DNA from: Eudorina sp. 2006-703-Eu-15
Taxonomy: Eukaryota; Chlorophyta; Chlorophyceae; Chlamydomonadales; Volvocaceae
Length of the DNA: 64,000 bases
Assembly: GCA_003117195.1 (NCBI GenBank)
Contig: BDSI01000135.1
Coordinates: 232,008 to 296,007 of the forward strand
Direction: 5' to 3'
In this document: one piece after another, positions 22,235 through 31,911 of the stretch
How positions within the stretch are numbered: the stretch's first letter is position 1
How the letters are laid out: the number at the start of each line of letters is the position of its first letter
The notes under the pieces: generated by a model
Database searches by the model: none
Told to the model about the DNA's origin: nothing
The model's input: only the letters and a program-made list of their open reading frames with translations
Translations under genes and position numbers: made by a program

Positions 22235-25200
22235 CTAACATGCGGCGCTGACGAAATGCACGATCCGCGGTGCGCGCTCAGGAAACTTGCTACGGAACCA
22301 CGCATATCGATCGGACATTTTGAAAGCGGTCCACGTAGGGGTCTCCAGGAACGCGCGGAACGCAGGCAGGCGCTTGACGTTGTCGTACGGCTCCCAAGCT
22401 GGGTCGCGGGAGGCTGACCACTGCACGAGGAAGACGACGGACGGGCGCAGCTGCTTGTCGTATCCCAGGCGGACGGCGGTGATGGTGGTGTCGGCACTGT
22501 CGTACGGGGACTCCAGCGCGACGGGGATGGTGGGGGGCGGCGGTGGGCGATCGGGGAAGAGGCTGGAATCGTTGTCAGTCCAGGGGAGAAGGCGGGAGAT
22601 GTGGAAGACGGGATGGATGCGGCCGAGGGCCGGAGGTAGATCGAGGCGATAGGTGACGGGAGAGATGACGGCGGAGATGGTGAAGGGACCGAGGTAGCGA
22701 GGGCGGAGTTTTGGGGAGGGGAAATCGGGCAGGGTGAGGTTAGTGGTGGAAAGGCGGACTTTGTCGCCGATCCGGAAGGTGAGGTCACGGCGATGCTGAT
22801 TGGCGGTGGCGGAGTAGCGGGTTTTGGCGGCTTCGAGTTCAGTGGCGATGGTGGAATGGATATCACGCAGATGACGATGGAGGTCGGCGGCGGCGGGGTG
22901 GGCGGGGGTAGATGACGACGAGGGCAGAGTGGCGGGGGTGATGGGGTGGTAACCATAATTGGCGTAGAAGGGAGTGGTACCGGTGCTGGCGTGGGTGGAG
23001 TTGTTGTAGGCGGCTTCAGCGATAGGAAGGTAGGAGGCCCAAGTGTCCTGCATTGGCTGGACGTACGCACGAAGGATTTGCTCGATGGTGCGGTGGGTAC
23101 GTTCGGTTTGACCGTCGGTTTGGGGATGGTAGGCGGAGGAGAGGTTGAGGGAGGTGCCGAGGTGTTCCCAGAAGGTACGCCAGACTGCGGCAATGAAGCG
23201 GGGGTCGCGGTCGGAGACGATGGTGGTGGGGAGGCCGTGGAGGCGATAGACGTGGGCAAGGTAGAGCATGGCGGTGTCGCGGGCGGTGATGGACTTGTTG
23301 GCGGGGGCGAAGTGGGCTTGTTTGGTGAACATATCAACGAAGGTGACGACGGCGGTGTAGGTACGGCCATCCAGGCCTTTGGATGGGGGTAGGTCGGTGA
23401 TGAGATCCATAGACACGTGGGTCCACGGGCGCGTTGGTGTAGGCAGGGGATGGAGGAGGCCAGGCGGGGGCTGGGTGGAGGGTTTGGAGCGTTGACAAAT
23501 GGCGCAGGATTGAACGTAGGCTTTGATGGTGCGGCTCATATGGGGCCACCAGTACCGGGTGGAGAGGGCGGCGAGGGTACGGCGGAAACCAGGGTGACCC
23601 GAGTAGGCGGCGTCGTGGAACTCATGAAGAAGGCGGCGGCGAATGGTGGGATCGTTGGGGACGGCGATGCGGTTGGCGAAGTAGAAGAAACCATCGGTGG
23701 AGCGGTGGAGGTAGGGTTTGCTGGGGGAGGGGCCGTTGAACATAGGGTCAGCGGCGTAACCCGAGCGGATGGCGGCGGCGAGGTTGGGGTCCGGGAGGAC
23801 GTGGGAGGCGATGGCGAAGCAGGAATGACGCAGAGCGTTGTTGGCGGGGATGTCGATAGGTGGGGAGGTGGTGGGCCAGAGTGGAACAGGCGGTGATGAC
23901 GAGGCGACGGCGGAGGCGAGGGACGGCGGAGCGGGGGCGGAGGGTTCGGGGAACGGTGGTGGATTGACGGGAAAGCGGGACAGGGCGTCGGCCATGTTCT
24001 GGGGACCAGGCCGGTAGGTGATGGTGATGTAGCCTTGGAAGGGGGCGAGGAGTTGAGCCCAACGAGCTTGGCGACGGGAGAGATCCTTTTGGGTGAAGAA
24101 ACGCTGCAAGGTGTCGTGGTCGGTGCAGAGGGTAAAGTGGCAACCTTCAAGGTAGCACCTGAACTTACGCACAGCGTGTACGACAGCAAGCAGCTCCAGC
24201 TCGTGGATGGGGTAGTTGGCTTCGTGGCGGTTGAGCTTGCGGGACTCAAACGCGACGGGATGGAGGGCACCATGTCGCTCTTGGAGCAAGACGGCGCCGA
24301 GACCAAGGATGGAGGCGTCGGTGTACAGGGTGAAGGTGGCGGAGGGTCCGGTTTCAGGGATGATGAGGGCGGGGGCGGAGATGAGGGCGTCACGGAGGGC
24401 ATGGAAGGCGGCGACGGCGTCGGCGGGGAGAACTTTTGGGAAGGGCTGCGTGGTCTTGGTGAGGGCGGTGAGTGGATTGGCGATGCGGGCGTAGTCTTGG
24501 ATGAAGCGGCGATAGAATCCAGTGAAGCCAAGGAAGGCACGGATGTCGGTGATGGTGGAGGGAACGGGGAAGTTGGCGAGGGCGGCGAGCTTTTCTGGGT
24601 CCGTGGTGATACCATCACGTGAGACGATAAAACCACAGAACTTGGTGGAGGGCTGGGCGAAGGAGCACTTGGACAGGCGGACGTGGAGGTTATTGGAGCG
24701 GAGGGTGCGGAGAACGGCTTCAACGTCTCGGCAATGGTCTTCGAAGGTGCGTGAGTATATCAGCACATCATCGAGGTACACAACGGCGCACTTGTTGCGG
24801 AAGGGGCGGAGGACGTCGTTCATAAGTGACATGAAGGTGGCGGGGGCGCCGGTGAGGCCGAAGGGGAGGACGAGCCATTCGTACAGGCCGTACTTGCAAT
24901 GAAAGGCTGTCTTGTGGACATCCGGTTCATGAACACGGACTTGATGGTAACCCGACCAGAGATCCAGCTTTGTGAAGTAGGCAGCGCCGTACAGCTGGTC
25001 CAGGAGCTCGTCAACTCGTGGCAGAGGGTACGCATTCTTGACGGTGAGCTGGTTAATCGCGCGGAAATCAACACAGAGGCGCAGTCCGTTGCCACCAGGT
25101 TTGCGGGCGAACAGAATAGGAGCGCCAAAGGGAGAAGTCGACGGGCGAATCCAACCACGGTCGAGATAGTCCTTGAGCTGCCGGTCGAGCTCTTGGAGTT

Positions 25201-27256
25201 CAGCCGGGGACATGCGGTATTCACGCTGCTTGGGCGGCTGGGCGTCGGGGACGAGGGGGATTTGATGGTCGCAGGGGCGGTATGGCGGAAGACCAGAAGG
25301 CTCGGAGAAGACGGCGGAGTGGCGGTCGAGGATGGATTGGAGGGCTGGCGGTACGGACGGGGACGGTGGCGAAGGCTGTGGTGGGGCTTCGGGGTCGATT
25401 TCTGGATCATCGAGAGGGCGGAGCATGCCGAAGTAGACAGGCGGAGCAGGGACGAATGGGGCACGTTTGCGGTGGTGGGTGGCGGTGGAGGGAGGGGGGC
25501 GGGCGGCGGCTTGGCGGATGCATTTCTGCATGCGGGCGACGGAGACAAACTCAATGGCGAGGGCGGAGGGCTGATACGGGGAACCACAGAGGGTGTGGGC
25601 GCCGACGGTGACGGTGTTGGAACGCCAATCGATGGGAGGGTTGTGCTGTGTTAACCAGGGCTTCCCAAGGATGGCATCATAACCGTCGAGGTCGAGGGTG
25701 AAGAAGGTGGTACGTTCGTGGTGGGACTGGATGGAGAGGTGGGTGTGGGTGAGAGCGGAAGAGGAGAGGGCGAGATGTCCGTTGGCTAGGCGGACGCGGA
25801 AGGCTTGTGAAGGCGGAAGGTCGGCGGGACGAAGGTGATGACGGGAGACGAAGGAATCGGCAATGAAGTTGCGGGATGCACCGGAATCAAGGAGAACCCG
25901 GGCGGGACGACCAGCGATGTAGGCGTCGAAGACGATGAGGGCGGTGGAGAGGTCGGCGGCTGCGAGGCGGCCGAGGATGGGAGGAACGGTAACCTGCGTG
26001 GTGGACGTGTTTTCGTCGACAGGTGGCAGGGTAGGCTGAGGGAGACGACAGTGTTGCTTGAGGGCGGGGCGGGGGATGGGAACGGCACGAGGTGGTGGTT
26101 TGGAAGCGGAGGCGGTGGGCGGGGTGACGATGGGGGAGGCGAAGGTGACAGACGGCTGTGAGGAAGTTGGGGACGGAGGAGGCACAGCCTTGGCGGTGGA
26201 GAAGCAGGAGATGAGGCGGGCGACGTTGGAGCGAGGTGGTGGTGGGCGGTCGATGGGAGGCGGAGGTGGGGAGGCGGGATTGGAGAAACGGAGGACGAGG
26301 GACTGGACGGTGGAGACGGGTGTCGATGGGGGATCAGGCGGAGGCGGCGGATTGAGTGGAGGAGAAGGAGGCGACGAGGTAGAAAGAGGAGAAGGTGACG
26401 AGGTAGGAAGAGGAGGAGGCGGCGAGGTAGGAAGAGGAGAAGGCGGAGACGGCAGGGAGGTTGCGGAGGAGGTGGCGAGATTGAAGGGGATGGAAGATGG
26501 CGGGTCGTGAAGGGCGACGAGCGGCCATGAAGCGGGGCCAGGAGGTTCGTACTTGGAGGCGTCGTTGGGGCAGCGGCGGCAGATGACAGGCGCTCCAGCG
26601 GGAAAACGGCGGACGACTGTCATGTGGCGGATTAGGGGCGCCCAGGGGGCGTCGGGGCGGTCCGGCAAGATGATGACGGCTGAGGTGCGAGGGTTGGCGG
26701 ACTTGGACTCCAGGTACTGGGCGACGAAGGCGGACGGGTTGCGGGTCGGCGGAACCATCCATACACACTCTCCTTCGACATGAGCCGAAAGAAAGGAGCG
26801 GGACGGCGAGAAGAACGGCGTGACGTGGGCGTTGATGCCGTAGTCATCACAGCAGGCATCGACGGTGAACGGGCCAAACTGCGAATCGAAATCGAGGAAC
26901 GTAGGGCGCGCTAGCATCCAATCGTGTTCAGCCGAGTCGACTCCCGATGGCGTGGAAGTTGTAGCGACATGAGCACGCATACAACCCACTCGGCGGGCAG
27001 GCTTACTGGCGACCAGGGCTAGGCGCTGACGGTCGAACGCTTGTTCGGACGATGACGCGACGTCAGGCACGGCTGACGGTTGCACAGCAGAACGCACCGG
27101 CGGGCTGTGACTTACGTGTTTGACCGGTGACGACGGCGAGGTCGATTTAGCGGCGCTCCGAGGAGCGCGACGAGGTGCGGGATGGCTGTCCCTTGCGCGG
27201 GTGGGGGCTGTCGGCGCGGCGGCTGGGGGAGCGGCCGCGGTCGGGGCGGTGGTCAC
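22235..27256 (-). CDS. pol: Pol polyprotein of the young Ty3 element, with an N-terminal methyltransferase-like domain
   Basis: An uninterrupted frame of 1673 codons. It overlaps the 3' end of gag in another frame, so translation probably uses a frameshift or internal start. Order: basic Ser/Pro-rich leader; methyltransferase-like domain, residues about 118-230 (FLDFDSQFGPFTVDACCDD, FFSPSRSF, VWMVPP); Pro/Ser linker; protease at about 457 (LLDSGASRNFI); RT at about 690-860 (LCVDFRAINQL, VVYLDDVLIYS); RNase H at about 975-1100 (FTLYTDASILGLGAVLL, CTDHDTL, ADALSRFP); integrase with HHCC zinc motif near 1213 (SGHPGFRR, CAICQRSK) and a DDE core (MDLITDL, SDRDPRF, HPQTDGQTERTH); C-terminal chromodomain-like strand set (VVFLVQWSASRDPAWEPY). 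All RT and integrase catalytic residues are present, so the enzyme looks functional. The methyltransferase-like domain is unusual for this superfamily and its PP motif lacks the flanking catalytic residues. Confidence 0.93.
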   Translation of the reverse strand: MTTAPTAAAPPAAAPTAPTRARDSHPAPRRAPRSAAKSTSPSSPVKHVSHSPPVRSAVQPSAVPDVASSSEQAFDRQRLALVASKPARRVGCMRAHVATTSTPSGVDSAEHDWMLARPTFLDFDSQFGPFTVDACCDDYGINAHVTPFFSPSRSFLSAHVEGECVWMVPPTRNPSAFVAQYLESKSANPRTSAVIILPDRPDAPWAPLIRHMTVVRRFPAGAPVICRRCPNDASKYEPPGPASWPLVALHDPPSSIPFNLATSSATSLPSPPSPLPTSPPPPLPTSSPSPLSTSSPPSPPLNPPPPPDPPSTPVSTVQSLVLRFSNPASPPPPPIDRPPPPRSNVARLISCFSTAKAVPPPSPTSSQPSVTFASPIVTPPTASASKPPPRAVPIPRPALKQHCRLPQPTLPPVDENTSTTQVTVPPILGRLAAADLSTALIVFDAYIAGRPARVLLDSGASRNFIADSFVSRHHLRPADLPPSQAFRVRLANGHLALSSSALTHTHLSIQSHHERTTFFTLDLDGYDAILGKPWLTQHNPPIDWRSNTVTVGAHTLCGSPYQPSALAIEFVSVARMQKCIRQAAARPPPSTATHHRKRAPFVPAPPVYFGMLRPLDDPEIDPEAPPQPSPPSPSVPPALQSILDRHSAVFSEPSGLPPYRPCDHQIPLVPDAQPPKQREYRMSPAELQELDRQLKDYLDRGWIRPSTSPFGAPILFARKPGGNGLRLCVDFRAINQLTVKNAYPLPRVDELLDQLYGAAYFTKLDLWSGYHQVRVHEPDVHKTAFHCKYGLYEWLVLPFGLTGAPATFMSLMNDVLRPFRNKCAVVYLDDVLIYSRTFEDHCRDVEAVLRTLRSNNLHVRLSKCSFAQPSTKFCGFIVSRDGITTDPEKLAALANFPVPSTITDIRAFLGFTGFYRRFIQDYARIANPLTALTKTTQPFPKVLPADAVAAFHALRDALISAPALIIPETGPSATFTLYTDASILGLGAVLLQERHGALHPVAFESRKLNRHEANYPIHELELLAVVHAVRKFRCYLEGCHFTLCTDHDTLQRFFTQKDLSRRQARWAQLLAPFQGYITITYRPGPQNMADALSRFPVNPPPFPEPSAPAPPSLASAVASSSPPVPLWPTTSPPIDIPANNALRHSCFAIASHVLPDPNLAAAIRSGYAADPMFNGPSPSKPYLHRSTDGFFYFANRIAVPNDPTIRRRLLHEFHDAAYSGHPGFRRTLAALSTRYWWPHMSRTIKAYVQSCAICQRSKPSTQPPPGLLHPLPTPTRPWTHVSMDLITDLPPSKGLDGRTYTAVVTFVDMFTKQAHFAPANKSITARDTAMLYLAHVYRLHGLPTTIVSDRDPRFIAAVWRTFWEHLGTSLNLSSAYHPQTDGQTERTHRTIEQILRAYVQPMQDTWASYLPIAEAAYNNSTHASTGTTPFYANYGYHPITPATLPSSSSTPAHPAAADLHRHLRDIHSTIATELEAAKTRYSATANQHRRDLTFRIGDKVRLSTTNLTLPDFPSPKLRPRYLGPFTISAVISPVTYRLDLPPALGRIHPVFHISRLLPWTDNDSSLFPDRPPPPPTIPVALESPYDSADTTITAVRLGYDKQLRPSVVFLVQWSASRDPAWEPYDNVKRLPAFRAFLETPTWTAFKMSDRYAWFRSKFPERAPRIVHFVSAAC

Positions 27257-28668
27257 GGCTGCTGTTGCTGCGAAAGGAGCGGTCGTCGCGGTTGTCGCGG
27301 CGGTCGTGGCGGTCCTGATGGTCGTTGTATCGGGCGGGCGAGCGGGAGGCGGAGGGGCGGGCGGGCGAGCGGGAGGCAGAGGGGCGGCGGCGCTGCTGCT
27401 GGCGGATCTTGGCCTTGAGGTCGGGGCAGTCCAGCTTGTCGTGGTTGCTGGCGCCGCACTGCAGGCAGAGGCCGGCGTCCTGGCGCTGCTGGCGGAGGGC
27501 GGCGCTGACGCCCACGCAGCGGGTGCCGCGCGGCAGGCGGGCGGACAAGGCGGCGGACGTGTCCATGGGGTCGTGCGGGCGGGTGTCCAGCGGGGCGCGG
27601 CCGGTGGACCGGTTCAGCAGGCTGGCGTTGATGTGGCCGGCGGTGATGCCGGTGGCCAGGTCGATGACGTCCTGCAGGTGCATGCCGTCGTCCTCCAGGA
27701 GGCGGCTGAACACCTCGCGGCGGAGGTCGTCCCGCAAGCCCTTGGCAAACACGAAGACGTTGTCGTGCTCGCACCGTTCAGGGATGTCCGTGATCAGGGT
27801 CAGGAAGTCGGTGATGTATACGGCCAAGGAGCGGGGCCCGCTGCCCTGACGCAGCTTGTCAAGGTCGAGCGGCGGTTCACCCGCGGCGAGATGGGTTTGA
27901 GCGCGGCGAGGACGTGGTCGAAGGACCGGAACGGCTCAATCTCGTGGGCGATGAGCAGGGACACCTGCGCCTTGCCCACGACGCACTGGATGCCGACCAG
28001 GGCTCCGTCCAGGGAGTTGGGCTCCACCCGGTGGAGCTGCATCTGGTGGCGGAGGGCGCGGGCCCAGTCGTCCAGGTGGTCGGAGGGGTTGGCGGGGTCG
28101 TAGGTCGGGCGCTTGATTCGGGGGGCGGTGGGTGCGCTCGACGAGCCAGAGGGGCCCGGAGCAGCGGCGGGGGGGCGTGGTAGGCGGCGGAAGCGGGCGG
28201 CGGCTGCGGAGGCGGCGGGGTTGTGCGCAAGGCGGCGACGACGGCGGCGCGGACGGCGGACTCCACGGCGGCGGCGATGGATCTGGTCTGCGACTCAGTC
28301 ATCCGGAACGGGGCGGAGGCGGCGGCGGCGAACGGGCGGCCCGAACTGGTGGCCGCGGCGGCCGAGGCGCGGCGGTCGATGAGGGCGGTCAGGGACGGCG
28401 GCGGAGGGGGGGACGGCGGCCAGTCGCGGTTGCGAGGGTGCTGGGCGGTGTAGTCAGGCTGGTGATGCGGCAGAAGGTGGTCGCTGGGGGCGGGTGCCGG
28501 GCCGGGGTGGCGGTCCGGCTCGGGGGAGAAGAAGTCGTCCGGGGTGCGCGAACGGAGGTTCGGCGGCATCCCCTCGATGGAGGAGCGGCTACGCGAACGG
28601 GACGTAGGGTCGCCGGGGAGGTCCGGGTCGGCGGTGATCTCGGGGTGAGCGGCGGATGGGGCAGCCAT
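27147..28668 (-). pseudogene. gag: Gag of the young Ty3 element, two frameshifts
   Basis: Starts at MAAPSAAHPEITADPD (28668). A Pro-rich N-terminus leads into the capsid region, read as HLDDWARALRHQMQLHRVEP, PFRSFDHVLAALKP and, in a third frame, AVYITDFLTLITDIPERCEH. A CCHC zinc knuckle follows (CLQCGASNHDKLDC, about 27440) and then a basic Arg/Ser/Asp tail ending at 27147. The frame changes at a run of seven G on the plus strand (28169-28175) and again near 27895. Adding one base at the G run restores the capsid frame, so an indel or sequencing error is likely there. Gag would form the virus-like particle and bind RNA. Confidence 0.8.
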
Positions 28669-28730
28669 GTCGACGGAGAAAACGAGGCGGCGCAGCGGCG
28701 GCGACGAGGCGAGCGAGGAGGATCACCCAA

Positions 28731-28742
28731 GCTCGGATACCA
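28731..28742 (-). other. tRNA primer-binding site of the young Ty3 element
   Basis: Just inside the 5' LTR the minus strand reads TGGTATCCGAGC, one mismatch from TGGTATCAGAGC, the plant-type site complementary to the 3' end of initiator tRNA-Met. Confidence 0.75.
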
Positions 28743-28744
28743 AC

Positions 28745-29014
28745 TGAAAGGGAATAGGACCTCTCGAAGTTGGGAGCTCAAAGGTTGTTACACAGTTGTA
28801 ATGTTGAATGGCGTACGCCGACTTCACACACTTCAGAATGCACAACAACTTAAGTCTACTATAGTCAGCAACATAACTCCATAATATAGCCTCTACCGGC
28901 GGCGCACTAGAGGCGCACCGGGAGTCGTACTCAAACAAACTTAACGATCAACTTAACGGCAAACAAAGTTACCGATCAAAACAACTGCTGACTAGCCTAC
29001 GGCTAATCCTTACA
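28745..29014 (-). repeat. 5' LTR of the young Ty3 element
   Basis: 270 bp, identical as read to 21562-21831. It carries the element promoter. The primer-binding site lies immediately inside. Confidence 0.93.
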
Positions 29015-29021
29015 CGTAACT
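29015..29021. other. Right target-site duplication CGTAACT
   Basis: Matches 21555-21561 exactly. Confidence 0.7.
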
Positions 29022-29640
29022 AAAGTAGAACCACAGAGGTCAAGCAGGGGGTTATGCGACAACAGCGCGTGACATGCCACAAGCAAGCAAATGCCCAACA
29101 CATGGAACCCGCCCTCTACGTGCAAGAGCCACCGTAGACTGACCTGAAAGCAAGGGAAGCAATGCGCCCGCAGAATAGGGAAGAAACAACGAAGGGCAGT
29201 TAGTGTCGGTTAAGAATCGAGGACTGGATGATAATGCCATGGCGGTGCACAGGCAAATACGCACGCGTGGACGCAACCGGCCTATGTTAATAATATGGCT
29301 GTAAGGCTGAGAAGTAAGGAAGCTTTGGCGCGGGGGCGGATTATAGCAGGATTGCGAGCCGTACTATGATGGCGGTTACTGGCGGGACTGGCGGCGCGGG
29401 CGAGAGCAAATTTCCGGGGCAAAGGGCACGGAAATGGAGCAGAACCCCAACCCGTAGCTCTGAACTCGCGGGCATGAGCAGGTGGCCAGAGGGCAATGGG
29501 CAATGACATGGCAAACCCAAAAGACCGAGGCGGCAGAGGCCCCGTCCCCATCCCCGGGAAAAGGTGGCGTGCGGGCTCGCATGAGCTCCCCACAGCACCA
29601 CCCACCCCAGCGGAGCGAATGCATGCAGCTCGCTGGGGCG
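29022..29640. other. No gene seen
   Basis: About 620 bp between the young LTR and the CAGG microsatellite. No frame with a recognisable domain and no LTR-like ends were found. Confidence 0.5.
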
Positions 29641-29644
29641 TCAC

Positions 29645-29834
29645 GTGGCAGGTGGCAGGCAGGCAGGCGGGCGACAAGCAGGCATGCAGGGTGGCAGGAT
29701 CGCGGGCAGGCAGGCAGGCGTGCCGGCTGGGAGGCCGGCGGGTAGGCAGGCGGGCGGGTAGGCAGACAGGCAGGCAGGCTGGCAGGCATGCGGGCAGGCA
29801 GGCGGGCAGGTAGGCAGGCTGGCAGGCATGCGGG

Positions 29835-29886
<52 letters not shown>

Positions 29887-30185
29887 CATGCGGGCAGGCA
29901 GGCAGGCAGGCTGGCAGGCATGCGGGCAGGTAGGCAGGCAGGCTGGCAGGCGCGCGGGCAGTCAGGCAGGTAGGCTGGCCGGCATGCGGGCAAGCAGTCG
30001 GCAGGCAGGCAGGCCGGCAGGAAGGCAGGCAGGCAACCAAGCAGGCGGGCAGGCAGGCGGCTGGCTGGCAGGCATGCGGGCAGGCAGGCTGGCAGGCTGG
30101 CAGGCAGGCTGGTGGGCAAGCGGGCAGGCAGGCAGGCAGGCTGGCAGGCAGGCTGGTGGGCATGCGGGCTGGCAGGCAGGCAGGC
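29645..30185. repeat. Long (CAGG)n tetranucleotide microsatellite
   Basis: About 540 bp of GGCA units interrupted by CTGG, CATGCGGG and similar variants. Because the unit is four bases long, each frame of one strand reads the same Pro-Ala-Cys-Leu tetrapeptide. The long open frames on both strands are therefore a by-product of the repeat. Confidence 0.9.
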
Positions 30186-30507
30186 GGCGGGGGCGTCGCA
30201 GTTCGGGGCGGTAGGGGACCCCGGTGGCGAAGTCCAGGAGCGTTTGGGGTAGACCGGGCGCGGCGACGGCAATGGGATCCCGCGGCGAGGTTGCGCCAGC
30301 GGCAGGCGGCACAGTTGGCGTCACGGTGCGGCTGCGGTGGAGTCGTCATGCTGCGGCTGTGGAGCCGTTGTCATGCTGCTGCTGTAGGGTCGGCGCTGCT
30401 GGTGTTGTCGTAGCCGTTGCGGCGCGGCTGTTGTTGTAGTCGTTGCCACGTTGTGGGCGCCGCAGCCGTGGGCCCGCTGTGCCTGTTGTCAGGCTGCAAT
30501 TTGGCAG

Positions 30508-31911
30508 CTAGTGGTGCGGGTTGTCGTTCGCCAGGCGGGCGTCTTGTTCGAGGGCGTACACGCGAGCTCGGATGCGAGACTCCAGCGGTGTGTTGGGCTG
30601 ACGGCGGTGCAAGTAGTACGCAGTGGGGTGCAGCCGGCAGAGTTCGTCGCAGCGCTGGAGCAGGCGCGGCAGCGGGTACGATTGCGTGGCCAGTACGCAA
30701 ATGACAGCAGCCACTTGCTCGACGAAGTCGTTGACATCCAGGATGACGCCGCGTAGGCGTTGGAACTGCCCCGAGAAAATGTTGCGTTTGGCAGCCTCGT
30801 TGACGTTGGAAGATGCCGGGACGAAGCGGGAAAGGCGCACATGCTGGAAGGCCGGCTGTTCCCGTTTGTCGTACAGGCGGGTGGTGAAGCGGCTGATGAG
30901 GGCGGCGGGCCCTCCCGTCGGTGGCGTGATCATCACCGGGCTGTGTACGAGAAGCACGTCCAAGAAGGGGAAGTGGTGGGCCGGAAGGTGGGGGTGCAGC
31001 TGCGCCGGGATGTCGAGGGCGTCTGGGTACAAGCCATGCAGGCCCGTTTCCGCATCGACCGTGGAAGCGCGTAGGTAGCGCTGCAGCTGGGGGTTGTTCA
31101 GGGTGCAGAGGTCGACCAGGAAGCGCTTCGTGAAGCGGAACCGAGACAGGGCCTGCCGGGCTTCCTGCTGCTGGTCGGGCACGGGCGGGTGCAGGTACTG
31201 CCGCAGGAAGCGGAACTCATACCAGCCCAAGAAAAGGTTGGCGATGTAGGGCGCGGGCGCGATGCCCATGGGAATTCCGCAAATTTGTTGCACCAGGACG
31301 TGGCCGAAGTGCACGAAGGCTGTGTTGAGAATACTGCTGAAGAGAGTGTTGAAATCGGCGACAGTGAGGTACCGGGTGGCGCTGCGGCCATCAGTCACGT
31401 GCTGCTGGGCGGGCACTGGCCCCTGATGCCATGTCACTACATGATGTGGCGACTGGTCTTCACGGCCCGGGGGCGCCGGCGTGGTAGTGACCCGCAGGGC
31501 GGTGGCCCCCGCATGGTTGTAACACGCTGTGGCCAAGGCGTCGAAGGTGTCACGCAGGTCATCGTGGCGGATGTTGGTGTACAAGCGCGTGAAGTCATGG
31601 AGCTGCGGCAAGGTGAAATCGTCGTCCGCGGCGTGGTAACCGACTTGGTGGTAGTCGTGGAGCATGTTGATGACCGCGGAAGAGTTGAGGCAGAACCACG
31701 GCGGGAACTGGGGCCCGAGGGCGGCGGTCCAGAGATCCCGAAACGTATTTGCCAGGCATCCCCTGCCCTTTCGATGTGGTTCAGGCGGGCGTTGCGGCGC
31801 ACGAGGCATGCACGCTGTACAACAACCTGGCTGCCCGTGAGCATCTGGGCCTGGTCCTGCGGCGGAGACGGGCTGGGCCGGATCGCCGCTTGGGCGCACT
31901 TCAGCTGCCAC
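30508..31911 (-). pseudogene. Penelope-like reverse transcriptase, 5' truncated, YxDD motif altered
   Basis: An open frame of 467 codons. The first 50 or so are antisense to a plus-strand Ty3 fragment, so the real element probably begins near 31760 (CLANTFRDLWTAALG). RT blocks in order: HDFTRLYTNIRHDDLRD (motif A, LYTNI type), CGIPMGIAPAPYIANLFLGW (motif B, GIPMG type), then RFTKRFLVDLCTLNNPQLQR at the position of motif C, with GLYPDALDI and PFLDVLLV after it. LYTNI, GIPMG and the block after motif C fit Penelope-like retroelements and not Ty3 or LINE enzymes. The expected R-[FY]-x-D-D is F-L-V-D here, so the first catalytic aspartate codon is GTC (31114-31116), a one-base change from GAC. 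No GIY-YIG endonuclease is seen. The tail after the RT is helical and ends at 30508. Probably a dead, 5'-truncated insertion. Confidence 0.7.

Larger units (their letters stand above)
21562..29014 (-). mobile_element. Young Ty3/mdg4-type LTR retrotransposon
   Basis: A 7453-bp element on the minus strand bounded by two 270-bp LTRs (21562-21831 and 28745-29014) that I read as identical, each TG...CA, with a direct repeat outside. Internal order on the minus strand is PBS, gag, pol (methyltransferase-like domain, protease, RT, RNase H, integrase, chromodomain-like C-terminus), polypurine tract. Pol is intact over about 1670 codons. Gag has two frame changes. LTR identity points to recent insertion. 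It landed beside the decayed Ty3 copy. Confidence 0.93.

Noticed and set aside
29282..30349. Minus-strand frame of 355 codons made of Pro-Ala-Cys-Leu repeats
   Set aside because: A tetranucleotide repeat reads the same tetrapeptide in every frame and lacks stops by composition; both strands show similar long frames.
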